From the NCBI GenBank assembly GCA_011523545.1, contig WTGN01000004.1, positions 1 to 54,161 on the forward strand: DNA of 54,161 bases, given 5' to 3'. This document shows positions 17,512 to 25,779 of this stretch, in pieces. This DNA comes from Chloroflexota bacterium. Its GTDB lineage: Bacteria; Chloroflexota; Anaerolineae; Aggregatilineales; Phototrophicaceae. Position 1 is the stretch's first letter. Each line of letters opens with the position of its first letter. A program made the translations under genes and the position numbers. The notes beneath the pieces were generated by a model. That model was not told the DNA's origin and made no database searches. It saw only the letters and a program-made list of their open reading frames with translations.

Positions 17512-18330
17512 TTAATCGGCTAGGCGCACATAGTCCTTGCTGCGATGATAAATGAGCGGCGTTTGCCGGTCGTCATCCAGCACATCGCCAATCTCGTAGC
17601 GTGCCACCTGCTCATCAGACAAGATATTCTTCTGTCCATTGAAGGTGCTGCCGTCGGGCATGTAGGCGCAGGTCATCGCGCGCCGATAATAGGGTGTCAT
17701 ATTGGCGCCGGCGCCGTGCGCGCACAAGCCATTATGGAATGAGCAGGAACCGGCCTTCAGCTCAATCGCGACCGCTTCCTTCTTGCCCCATTCAGGGTAT
17801 GTATTGAACAAATCGCCAATATCCTGGCCGATGCCGACATTGTCCCAAGTGGCCGTCTTGTGGGCGCCAGGGATGAAGTAGAGGCAGCCGTTGTTGCTGG
17901 TCACATCGTCCAGCGCTACCCACAGACTGATCGCATCGCGCGAAGAGAAGGACCAGTAAGGGTTGTCCAGGTGCCAGCCGGTTGGGTTGCCCCAAGGCGG
18001 CTTGATCAAGGCCTGATCGTGCCAGATGCGGATGCCCTCAACTTGCGCCAAATCGGCCGCCATCTTGCCCAGCCGGTCGTCAATCATCAGGCGGCGCATG
18101 CCCTCGTGGTCGTTCCACAAGTTGATCCGCTGCGTGAAAACGCGCGCGCTATAGTTGTCCTCTTCGATCCAGCTGCCATCCGCCAGCTTGTGCTTGCCGC
18201 GGCTTCCTACTGCCTCGCCAACATACTGTCGCCAAGCCGCCAATTCATCATCGGTCAGGAAATCATGAATGACGACAAAGCCGTTGTCTTGATAAAACGC
18301 GATCTGTTCCGCTGTAACCGTATGATTCAT
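17512..18330 (-). CDS. Phytanoyl-CoA dioxygenase (PhyH) family oxygenase
   Basis: 272 residues from ATG 18330 (ribosome site GGGAGAG); the longer frame to 18411 is rejected. Fe(II)/2-oxoglutarate oxygenase of the double-stranded beta-helix type. HxD metal motif at H120-D122 in PTGWHLDNPYW; the distal His is H199 or H205 in CSFHNGLCAHGAGANM, with R216/R217 after it for 2-oxoglutarate. The N-terminal FYQDNGFVVIHDFLTDDEL is the standard opening of the family. Substrate unknown; relatives hydroxylate lipids, amino acids or osmolytes. It follows the membrane-protein gene on the same strand with a 145-base gap. Confidence 0.88.
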   Translation of the reverse strand: MNHTVTAEQIAFYQDNGFVVIHDFLTDDELAAWRQYVGEAVGSRGKHKLADGSWIEEDNYSARVFTQRINLWNDHEGMRRLMIDDRLGKMAADLAQVEGIRIWHDQALIKPPWGNPTGWHLDNPYWSFSSRDAISLWVALDDVTSNNGCLYFIPGAHKTATWDNVGIGQDIGDLFNTYPEWGKKEAVAIELKAGSCSFHNGLCAHGAGANMTPYYRRAMTCAYMPDGSTFNGQKNILSDEQVARYEIGDVLDDDRQTPLIYHRSKDYVRLAD

Positions 18331-18475
18331 ATTCTCTCTCCCATAAGGGCCGTTCTTTTCGCCAAGTTTGGCAGCCCGTCGGAGTATAATTCGGCTTGTC
18401 GCGCTCGGCAACTATTTCGGCGCCAGCGGGCGCATTCCTGCGGGCAAAAGGCGCAAAAGACCTGCATGCGCTTGA

Positions 18476-19372
18476 TCAGGCGCGGGAGGCCAAATAGCCC
18501 ATCTCTTCGTTTGCGCCGTTTAGAATCATCCGCCACAACACCGACACAAGCAGTTCACGAACAAGCAAGAATAAGAAAAGCGCGAGCCCCAACATGAGCG
18601 TATCCAGCGCGATGACCACCGCGAGTACAAGCGCGTAACAGAAGATTTGCACAAATACGAAGGCGGCCACAGCGGCGCTGGTTCTATCGGCATGGCCCCC
18701 CAGGCGATTGGCGATCTCGATCGCAATCAAGCAAGCGATGACGGTCGACTGCGAATGTTCAAGCAGGATCACCACCGCCGCCAGTACGAGATCGGCCAGA
18801 ATTAACAGGACGTCCAGCAGCGTGCTTTCAGTATGCAGGGACAGCACAATGCACAGGCTCAAAACCAATACGATCAAGACCGCGCCCGCCATTAAGCGCC
18901 GCAGCAAACCCAGCCAGACGACAGCGTCATCGCGGTTCAAGACCACCTTGCAGACTGTCAGGTATACAAAAACGCGGCCCGGCGGAATGACGCTGATTTC
19001 ATCCAAGACGCCCAAGATCGATTGGCGGGACATCAAGGGCACGATGCGGCCGATCCAGATCGCGCAATAGAAGGTGCTGAAGAGCATGAGCCAAAGTGGG
19101 AGCAGCCACATAATGACATGCTCGACATGGACGTAAACATAGCCGACAAAGACCAGGAGCAGCATGCCGTAGGCCAGGCTGAGCTTCAGCAAGGGCAGCT
19201 GGCGCGCGCGGCCGACCTGCCGCCGCAAGTGCGTCGCTACCGGATGGCGCGCGTCGCGGCTGAGGGCGCCCCAAAGCGATAAACGCGTCAACGCAAGCCA
19301 GAGGACCACTCGCCATAAGTTGTCAATTCTGCGGTTGAAGGGCAGTCTTTTGGAAGTCACAGGCTGCTGCAT
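18476..19372 (-). CDS. Multi-spanning membrane protein of unknown function
   Basis: 298 residues from ATG 19372 (a TTG six bases earlier is also in frame). I do not recognise the family. About seven hydrophobic segments are visible, e.g. LSLAYGMLLLVFVGYVYVHV, HVIMWLLPLWLMLFSTFYCA, MAGAVLIVLVLSLCIVLSLH, LLILADLVLAAVVILLEH and the long C-terminal run VFVQIFCYALVLAVVIALDT. The N-terminus is basic and likely cytoplasmic. No catalytic motif is seen. It begins 39 bases after the last ATPase gene of the oligopeptide-type transporter and may be the tail of that operon. Confidence 0.65.
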   Translation of the reverse strand: MQQPVTSKRLPFNRRIDNLWRVVLWLALTRLSLWGALSRDARHPVATHLRRQVGRARQLPLLKLSLAYGMLLLVFVGYVYVHVEHVIMWLLPLWLMLFSTFYCAIWIGRIVPLMSRQSILGVLDEISVIPPGRVFVYLTVCKVVLNRDDAVVWLGLLRRLMAGAVLIVLVLSLCIVLSLHTESTLLDVLLILADLVLAAVVILLEHSQSTVIACLIAIEIANRLGGHADRTSAAVAAFVFVQIFCYALVLAVVIALDTLMLGLALFLFLLVRELLVSVLWRMILNGANEEMGYLASRA

Positions 19373-19411
19373 ACGCAAATTGAGCCTGGCCTATGATGGC
19401 AACAGTGAATG

Positions 19412-20443
19412 TCAGCCGGTGGCCGGCGTCAGCATTCGCTTCTTTTCGGCATCGACCGCATCGTCATAGAGGAAGCACTTTACGCTGCGGCCTTCGTGCA
19501 TGATGCTCGGCGGCACATTGTCGTGGCAGATATCCATGACCGCCGGGCAACGGCCGGCAAACTTGCAACCGGTGCGGGTGTATTCATCGGCTTCTATGAC
19601 GGCGAGATCAATCTTTTCTTCCCAAGCCTCGCTTGAACGAATGCTGGGTATCGAAGACTTCAAATTCTGCGTATAAGGATGAAGCGGATTGCCAAGCACT
19701 TGCTCCGTCGGCCCCATCTCCACAATCCAGCCGCGGAGCATGACAGCGATGCGGTCGCCCGTGTAGTAGGCGGTGGCGAGATCGTGCGTGATGTAAATGA
19801 CGCTGACCTTGTTGTCTTCTTTCAGCTTGCGGAACATGTTTACAATCGACATGCGCAGCGACGCGTCCAACATCGAGACCGGTTCGTCAGCTACGATCAA
19901 CGACGGATGCGTAATCAAAGCGCGCGCGATCGCCACGCGTTGCGCCTGCCCGCCGGAAAGCTCGTTGGGATAGCGCCCGGCGATCTCAGCAAGCGTCAAG
20001 CCGACCGCGCTTAAGACCTCGTTGATGTAGCGCGGCGTTTCCTTCTTGTTTTCCACCATCTTGTAGTTCTGCGCCGTCTCATAAAGGTAACTGTCTATTC
20101 GCTTCAAGGGGCTGAAGGCGGCGAAGGGATCTTGAAAGACCGGCTGCACTTCGTGGTAGAACCAGGTCTTCATTTCTTTTCGGCTGAGATCGTTGACGAC
20201 GCGGTTCTTGTAACGCAGGATGCCCTGTGAAGCGGACTCCATGCCCAATATCATCTTGGCCAGCGTGGTCTTGCCGCTGCCGCTTTCGCCCACAACCGCG
20301 AATATCTCGGGCTTGTCCGAGTCGATGACGAAGGAGGCGTTATCGACCGCATGGAATTCCTGCGAGGCGAAACCCTGGCGAATATGGAAGATCTTGCTTA
20401 GATCGTCAATTTCCAGGAGCGGCGCGGACTCCGAGTCAGGCAT
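19412..20443 (-). CDS. Oligopeptide-type ABC transporter ATP-binding protein (OppF/DppF-like)
   Basis: 343 residues. Start set at ATG 20443 (MPDSESAPLLEI), which overlaps the upstream ATPase gene by 8 bases; the frame extends to 20512 but without a better site. Walker A GESGSGKTTLAK, signature LSGGQAQRVAIARAL, Walker B SLIVADEPVSMLDAS and the H-loop YITHDLATAYY are intact. The C-terminal cysteine-containing oligopeptide extension (GCKFAGRCPAVMDICHD) is typical of Opp/Dpp ATPases and may hold an iron-sulfur cluster. It works as a heterodimer with the gene at 20436-21449. Confidence 0.93.
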   Translation of the reverse strand: MPDSESAPLLEIDDLSKIFHIRQGFASQEFHAVDNASFVIDSDKPEIFAVVGESGSGKTTLAKMILGMESASQGILRYKNRVVNDLSRKEMKTWFYHEVQPVFQDPFAAFSPLKRIDSYLYETAQNYKMVENKKETPRYINEVLSAVGLTLAEIAGRYPNELSGGQAQRVAIARALITHPSLIVADEPVSMLDASLRMSIVNMFRKLKEDNKVSVIYITHDLATAYYTGDRIAVMLRGWIVEMGPTEQVLGNPLHPYTQNLKSSIPSIRSSEAWEEKIDLAVIEADEYTRTGCKFAGRCPAVMDICHDNVPPSIMHEGRSVKCFLYDDAVDAEKKRMLTPATG

Positions 20444-21449
20444 AGACGCTGTGACCGTCACGGCTAATTTCCTCCTCAACGACATGGCAGGCGCTAAAGT
20501 GACCCGGTTCAATCTGAATCAATTTGGGCTCATCCGTCTTGCAAATGTCCATCGCCAGCGGGCAGCGTTCATGAAAGCGGCAGCCGCTCGGCGGGCGATC
20601 CAGCGCCGGCGGTCGCCCGGGAATCGCCAGGCGCTCTTCGCGCGAATCCAAGCTGGGCAGGGACTCGATCAGATAGCGCGTGTAAGGATGGCGTGGATTC
20701 TCCAATATCGTCTTCGTATCCGCCTCTTCCACCAGCTTGCCGGCGTAGAGAATGCCGATGCGGTCGGCCAGGTTGGCGTGCACGCCGATGTCATGCGTGA
20801 TTAATACGAGCGTACTGCCCTCTTTCTGCTGCACATCTTTCAGCATTTGTATCACGCCGCGCTGCACCACCACATCAAGCGCCGTAGTCGGCTCATCGGC
20901 GAAGATGAGTTTGGGCCAGAGAATAGTCGCCAGTGCAATGGTCACTCGCTGCCGCATCCCGCCTGAAAGCTGATGCGGATAAGAGGCCATCACCTTCTCC
21001 GGCAGGCCCAAATCGCGCAGATAATCGGCCGTCAACTGAAAGGACTCTTTCTTGGTGACGTCGCGATGCGCGCTGATGAAATCGTGAAAGGTGTCGCGGA
21101 TGCGGCGCACAGGATTCAGCACGTGCATCGAGCCTTGCGGAATGTAGGATATCGTGCGCCAGCGCAGGTCGCGCTGCTGCTCTTCCGTCATATCTGCGGC
21201 GTTTATCGCCTCGCCGTCAAAATGGTAGACCACCTCTCCGTCCACAACCGTGAGCGGCGGCTGATAAGCGCCCAGCAGAATCCGCAGCAGTGTCGATTTG
21301 CCGCAGCCCGATTCGCCGGCGATGCCATAGACCTCGCCCTCCTGTATCCGCAGGGTGATATCGTCAACCGCCTTGACCGTGCGCTCGACGCCGTAGGCTT
21401 TGGTGATGTAATAGGCGCGCAGATTGTTGGTTTCGATTATGGTGCCCAT
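20436..21449 (-). CDS. Oligopeptide-type ABC transporter ATP-binding protein (OppD/DppD-like)
   Basis: 337 residues from ATG 21449. Walker A GESGCGKSTLLR, signature QLSGGMRQRVTIALA, Walker B LIFADEPTTALDV, H-loop LITHDIGVHANLA. The cysteine-bearing C-terminal extension (SGCRFHERCPLAMDICKTDE) is present. It overlaps the permease gene upstream by 13 bases and the second ATPase gene downstream by 8, a tightly coupled operon. In organisms like this, Opp-type systems often import oligosaccharides as well as peptides. Confidence 0.93.
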   Translation of the reverse strand: MGTIIETNNLRAYYITKAYGVERTVKAVDDITLRIQEGEVYGIAGESGCGKSTLLRILLGAYQPPLTVVDGEVVYHFDGEAINAADMTEEQQRDLRWRTISYIPQGSMHVLNPVRRIRDTFHDFISAHRDVTKKESFQLTADYLRDLGLPEKVMASYPHQLSGGMRQRVTIALATILWPKLIFADEPTTALDVVVQRGVIQMLKDVQQKEGSTLVLITHDIGVHANLADRIGILYAGKLVEEADTKTILENPRHPYTRYLIESLPSLDSREERLAIPGRPPALDRPPSGCRFHERCPLAMDICKTDEPKLIQIEPGHFSACHVVEEEISRDGHSVYA

Positions 21450-22360
21450 ACATCGTCCTTCTCTTTGCGCGGGTCGTCATCCTGCGCCTCTTCGCCCGCA
21501 TGAGCCGTGAGACGAACCAGGCGCTTGCGCGGGTCGAGATATTCGCCCAAGCCGACCGACATCAAGTAAAAGCCCAGCACCATGAGTATCGCGGTGACCA
21601 TTGGCACGATCATGACCCAGGGCCGGCCCGCCGGTATCGACTGATAATAATTGCCCCAATAGATCATGGTGCCGATGGTGGGACTGTCCAGGTTGGCCAG
21701 GCCCAGATAAGACAGCGTCACCTCAATGCCAATCGAGAAAAGAAAACCGCTTATCACATCGGCCAGCAAGAACGGAATGATAAAGGGCAGGTGCTCACGG
21801 AGTACGATCTTGAAGCTGCCCATGCCGCTGAACACGGCCGTATGCGTAAAGTCGCGCTCGCGCAGGCTCAAGACTTGCGCGCGATAGCGCTTCGATGGAT
21901 AAGCCCAATCGAGTATACCGATGAGAATGCCCAGCGTAAACATCGTCAGGCTGCCGCGCAGGATGGAACCGATCAATATGAGCAAGGGTAATCGCGGTAC
22001 GACGATGACGCTTTCTACGATGGATTGCGCCACGCGGTCGAAGATCCCGCCCAAATAGCCAGATATCATGCCCAGCGTCACGCCGATGCCACGACCGATA
22101 AAGACCGCGATGCCGGAGATTATCAAGGTATTGCGAATGGCGAAGGTCAGCGACCAAAATACGTCTTGACCCTGCGATGTCGTACCGAATATGAAGTCGG
22201 CCGAGGGCGGTAGGTTGCGTTTTACCTTCCGGCGCAGCCTGTCTTCCTCATACGGGGAAAAGGCAGACAATAGCACAAAAGCGGCCACGACTATCAAAAT
22301 TAACGAGCCAAAACGAAACGATGGGCTGAAACGGAATAAATCGCGAATCGTGGTTAACAC
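21437..22360 (-). CDS. Oligopeptide-type ABC transporter permease (DppC-like)
   Basis: 307 residues, start GTG 22360, nine bases after the stop of the partner permease. N-terminal membrane segment LILIVVAAFVLLSAFSPYEE, then the OppC feature FIFGTTSQGQDVFWSLTFAI (about residues 55-75), GRGIGVTLGMISGYLGGIFD, and the EAA-like loop RDFTHTAVFSGMGSFKIVLR followed by HLPFIIPFLL. C-terminal EYLDPRKR is the family ending. Complete. Confidence 0.9.
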   Translation of the reverse strand: MLTTIRDLFRFSPSFRFGSLILIVVAAFVLLSAFSPYEEDRLRRKVKRNLPPSADFIFGTTSQGQDVFWSLTFAIRNTLIISGIAVFIGRGIGVTLGMISGYLGGIFDRVAQSIVESVIVVPRLPLLILIGSILRGSLTMFTLGILIGILDWAYPSKRYRAQVLSLRERDFTHTAVFSGMGSFKIVLREHLPFIIPFLLADVISGFLFSIGIEVTLSYLGLANLDSPTIGTMIYWGNYYQSIPAGRPWVMIVPMVTAILMVLGFYLMSVGLGEYLDPRKRLVRLTAHAGEEAQDDDPRKEKDDVWAP

Positions 22361-22369
22361 GGTGAATCC

Positions 22370-23368
22370 CTATCGCAAGCGGACGCGTGGGTCGAAAATC
22401 GGATATAGCAGATCTATCAGCAGCGATGCGGTGGCGATTCCAGCAATCGACAAGAGTGTGATGCCCATGATGATGTTGTAGTCGGCATTGTAGATTGCGT
22501 TGTAAAGAACGAATCCCAAACCGGGATAGGCGAACAAGACCTCGGTGATCAGCGCCCCTTCAAACAGCGCGCCCAGAGAAAGCGCCAGGTCTGTCACTTG
22601 CGGCAGCATGGTATTGCGCGCGACGTAGAAGAGAATGATCTTGCGCTTGGGCACAGCCGCCAGCTCGGCGTACTGAACATAGTCGCTGGCGATCTCGGTC
22701 GTCGTCAGCGACTTCGCCATGATGAAGCGAAATGCGGTGGAGCCGATGACGAGTGAAAGGGCGGGCAAAAAGCCAAAATAAAGCAGCGTGCTAATATAAT
22801 CCCACGTGAGCCCAGGCTGCCCGCGCGAGCCGCCTACAAGCGGGAACCACTTCAGCCACCAGGCGAATATGAAAATGAGTACAAAGGCGATAATAAGATA
22901 AGGAATAGGATAGACGACGACTACGAAACGCTCGAGGACCTGCGCCCAGCGCCGGTCGTGGAAATATCCTGCCAACGCGCCCAAGAATACGCCCGATACC
23001 CAGGAAATGAGGATGGCTATACTCAAGAGCCCAATCGTCCAGGGCAAGCCAGCAGCGATGATATCGGACACCGGACGCGGGAAATTGCCAAAGGAAACGC
23101 CAAGATCCCCGGTAAATAGACGCGCCCAAAAGCGGCCATATTGCTCGAGCAATGTGCCTTCCAAGCCAAAGAGCGCCGTTGCCGATTCGCGCATGCTGAC
23201 AACCGCATGGGGGTCGATTGACGCGAATGCGGTTATGCGCCCGATCATTTCGTCGACCGGATTGATCGGCGATAAACGAGGAATGAGGAACGTGGCTGAA
23301 ATGCCGACGAAGATGACAAGCGCCCATTGCAGGATGCGTGGCAAGATGTAGGTGCGCAGCAGATTCAT
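22370..23368 (-). CDS. Oligopeptide-type ABC transporter permease (DppB-like)
   Basis: 332 residues from ATG 23368 with AAAGGACC in front (an in-frame TTG directly before it is ignored). Family features: the first membrane segment ILQWALVIFVGISATFLIPR, then ISWVSGVFLGALAGYFHDRR, VVVYPIPYLIIAFVLIFIFA, and the coupling loop SDYVQYAELAAVPKRKIILF. C-terminal LLYPIFDPRVRLR is a typical DppB end. The gap before it, 23369-23602, is filled with REP-like repeats separating it from the binding-protein gene. Confidence 0.9.
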   Translation of the reverse strand: MNLLRTYILPRILQWALVIFVGISATFLIPRLSPINPVDEMIGRITAFASIDPHAVVSMRESATALFGLEGTLLEQYGRFWARLFTGDLGVSFGNFPRPVSDIIAAGLPWTIGLLSIAILISWVSGVFLGALAGYFHDRRWAQVLERFVVVVYPIPYLIIAFVLIFIFAWWLKWFPLVGGSRGQPGLTWDYISTLLYFGFLPALSLVIGSTAFRFIMAKSLTTTEIASDYVQYAELAAVPKRKIILFYVARNTMLPQVTDLALSLGALFEGALITEVLFAYPGLGFVLYNAIYNADYNIIMGITLLSIAGIATASLLIDLLYPIFDPRVRLR

Positions 23369-23404
23369 CAACGGTCCTTTTGGGCGATCTCTCGTTGGAA
23401 TGGA

Positions 23405-23429
23405 GGGTCAGCCAATGGCAGCCCCCTAC
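23405..23429 (-). repeat. Diverged REP-like hairpin, reverse orientation
   Basis: CTAC at 23426-23429 is the GTAG foot read on the minus strand; arms roughly GGGTCAGCC and GGCAGCCCC with loop AAT. Two mismatches, so an old copy. Confidence 0.45.
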
Positions 23430-23446
23430 AACTACTTACTGTTTTC

Positions 23447-23471
23447 GAAGGGGCGAGCCGGCGGCTCGCCC
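23447..23471 (+). repeat. REP-like hairpin (GAAG foot)
   Basis: GAAG foot, perfect 9-bp stem GGGCGAGCC / GGCTCGCCC, loop GGC. Partial right-arm copies (GCGGCTCGCCCGTACAC and similar) follow in 23472-23530. Confidence 0.8.
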
Positions 23472-23540
23472 GTACACACATTCAATTGCGCGGCTCGCCC
23501 GTACACACTTGCAAAAACTCGGTTCGCCAGCAACTGAACT

Positions 23541-23587
23541 GTAGGGGCGACTGTAGGTCTATGTCTACGTGACCCTGTGAGTCGCCC
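23541..23587 (+). repeat. REP-like hairpin carrying the nested 19-bp insert
   Basis: GTAG foot, left arm GGGCGACT, right arm GAGTCGCCC; insert GGTCTATGTCTACGTGACC at 23556-23574. It lies just after the stop of the binding-protein gene on the minus strand reading, between that gene and the permease. Confidence 0.8.
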
Positions 23588-23602
23588 ACACAATAACTCA
23601 AG

Positions 23603-25540
23603 TTACGACGTCGATGTCAGGCCCTGGATGGCGTACTTGCCGCCCTGGAACCAGTACAGGGGCATCGCATACGGATTCTCAGCGGTGGGGAAACCGGTCC
23701 AGTATTTCTCGTCCCAGGTGACCAGCTTCTTGAAGGCGATGCAGGTGATGTCGATCATGTTCTCGACCCAGTGCTGGATGAACTCGATGTTCAAGGCGAT
23801 GTTTTGATCGGCTTGGCCAACCGGATCGACCGCCTCCATCGCATCGAGCAATTCATCGATCTTGGGATCGACCAGGCGCCGAAGGCTGTTGCCGCCCAAG
23901 GGACGATAATCTTCGCCAGCCGGGGCATAGAAGTCCGAATGCATGCCGTTGATGCGCGGCCAGAAGTCGCCGGCCGGCAGCGCGAAGGATCCCCAGGGCG
24001 TGCTGACCTCGAAGGCGCCAACGAAGTGGTTCTGGTTCCAGGCGCCGCGATCAAGCGTGATGAAGTTGACGTCAATGCCGAAGTCCTGCCACATATCGGC
24101 GGCCGCCTGTCCCATGCGGTAAGCATCGTTCTCGCTGGGGTCGGACTGCAAGTCGAGGGTCCAGATTTCGCCATCGGGCGTCAGCCAGTTGCCGCCGCCA
24201 TCGCGGCTCAAGCCGGCTTTCATCAGCAGCTTCTCGGACGCTTCGGGCGCGAACTTCCACCAACCCGTGCCAAATATCTCGGCTGGCGTGCCCGGCACCG
24301 TATAGCCCTGCGCTTCCGCCCAGGCGTTGAGCTGGTCCGGCACAGTCGGGTCATACACGGAGAACATCTCGCCGTCGCCCAAGTCAATCTGCAACTCGTT
24401 CAGCCAGGGCTCCATTGCCTCATGATATACCCCCGTCATGGTCGCCGTCGGCGGTACCGCGAAGGTCGTGACTTTGGCTAGCCCGCCGATATAGTCGCCG
24501 GCCAGCTCAACGTTGTTGATCGCCAGCGCCAGCGCCCAGCGCACGTCCTTGTTTTGCAGCAAGGGGTCGCCTTCGTAGTTGAAGACCAATTGACGCGAGC
24601 TGTACTCATTGGGGAAAGCCCAGGGGAAGTCTTTGTACCAACTGCGCGCGGTCGGCGTGGTATCCAGCGTCGTCTCGAAGGATTCGATGTCGACATCAAA
24701 GTAGACATCCAGCTCGCCACGAGACATGGCGATCGCCTTCTTGATATTCTCATTGCCGTAGAAGATGCTCATAACGTAGGGAGGACCGGAGCCGCCGGTG
24801 ATGATGCCAGCCAGCGAATTCTCCGGATCATCGCGGCGCTTGAACAGCTCCCAATAACCGTTGGGATCGACTTGCTGCGGCAGATAGTTGCCCAGCACGA
24901 TGACATCTTCGGCATTCCAGTGCCAATCGGCGAGGGTCTCGCCATCAGCCAGATTCGCTTCCACCTCGGAAACGTAATGGCTAGGCATCATGTACAAGCC
25001 CGCCCAGCGGGATTCAAATACAGTGTGCAAACGCGGGTTGGGAAGCGTCGTGAATTTGACGCTGAATTCGCCGGTCTTTTCGACGCCGACATCAAATTTG
25101 ACCAACTGCGCGTGCCAGCCTTGTTGCGTCAGGCCCGGGTTGGCTTTGACCGCCTCAACGGTGTAGACCACGTCATCGGCGTTGAATTCTTCACCATCGG
25201 TCCACATAACGCCTTCGCGCAAATTGACCGTCATCTCGGTGAAGTCCTCATTGTACACGGGGCCCTCAATAGCCAGCGCATTGATGTTTTCGCCGGTCTC
25301 CTGGTCACCATTCCAGAAGGTCTCGAGCATTAGCGCGTGGTGGTGCGGGGTATTGCCGCCGGTGCGCCAAACATTGAAATTGCCGACCGAGCCCCAACGG
25401 AAGATCTGGTCGAAGACAAAGAGATTGGCGCGCCCGCCCGGCACTTCAACCGGCAGACCCTGCGGCTCCTGGGCGACGCCAACTAGCGTTGGCACTACCA
25501 GAAGCGCCAACAACAATAAAAGTACAAGCTTCCTTAACAT
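23603..25540 (-). CDS. Oligopeptide-type ABC transporter substrate-binding protein (family 5)
   Basis: 645 residues from ATG 25540. Extracellular solute-binding protein family 5 (OppA/DppA type). Signal MLRKLVLLLLLALLVVPTLV ends at VAQEPQ with no lipobox cysteine. Family landmarks: DFTEMTVNLREGVMWTDGEE followed by FNADDVVYTVEAVK (about residues 110-135), then VKFTTLPNP, and the late DVRWALALAINNVELA helix. The large size is normal for the family. It is first in the transporter operon, separated from the permease by 234 bases of REP-like repeats. Peptide or oligosaccharide substrate cannot be decided. Confidence 0.92.
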   Translation of the reverse strand: MLRKLVLLLLLALLVVPTLVGVAQEPQGLPVEVPGGRANLFVFDQIFRWGSVGNFNVWRTGGNTPHHHALMLETFWNGDQETGENINALAIEGPVYNEDFTEMTVNLREGVMWTDGEEFNADDVVYTVEAVKANPGLTQQGWHAQLVKFDVGVEKTGEFSVKFTTLPNPRLHTVFESRWAGLYMMPSHYVSEVEANLADGETLADWHWNAEDVIVLGNYLPQQVDPNGYWELFKRRDDPENSLAGIITGGSGPPYVMSIFYGNENIKKAIAMSRGELDVYFDVDIESFETTLDTTPTARSWYKDFPWAFPNEYSSRQLVFNYEGDPLLQNKDVRWALALAINNVELAGDYIGGLAKVTTFAVPPTATMTGVYHEAMEPWLNELQIDLGDGEMFSVYDPTVPDQLNAWAEAQGYTVPGTPAEIFGTGWWKFAPEASEKLLMKAGLSRDGGGNWLTPDGEIWTLDLQSDPSENDAYRMGQAAADMWQDFGIDVNFITLDRGAWNQNHFVGAFEVSTPWGSFALPAGDFWPRINGMHSDFYAPAGEDYRPLGGNSLRRLVDPKIDELLDAMEAVDPVGQADQNIALNIEFIQHWVENMIDITCIAFKKLVTWDEKYWTGFPTAENPYAMPLYWFQGGKYAIQGLTSTS

Positions 25541-25577
25541 AGGAAAGACTCCTTAACTGAATGGATCAAAATGCTGA

Positions 25578-25598
25578 GGAGCGCTGAACTAGCGCTCC
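25578..25598. promoter_or_regulatory. Perfect 8-bp palindrome upstream of the binding-protein gene
   Basis: GGAGCGCT, loop GAACT, AGCGCTCC. It lies 37 bases before the binding-protein start, in the region shared with the divergent sulfatase-like gene. It could be an operator or a 5' leader hairpin; no T-run follows on either strand. Confidence 0.45.
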
Positions 25599-25628
25599 AG
25601 ATAGCCCAAAACAGGCCAACGCAGGCAT

Positions 25629-25656
25629 ATACTAACGCAAATTTGAAAGTTTGCAA
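25629..25656 (-). promoter_or_regulatory. Candidate promoter of the oligopeptide-type transporter operon
   Basis: On the minus strand TTGCAA (25656-25651), 16-bp spacer, TAGTAT (25634-25629). Its position upstream of the palindrome and of ATG 25540 is sensible; the match is moderate. Confidence 0.35.
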
Positions 25657-25779
25657 GCAATCGGTTTCCTCAACTTGCGAATTCAGCCGAGAATGGCTAA
25701 GTTTATGGCTTGATGGCGTTTCTGTAGCAGCGTTGAAGCGCCTATGGTAGACTTCCCCGCGATACAAGGAGCGGAACTT

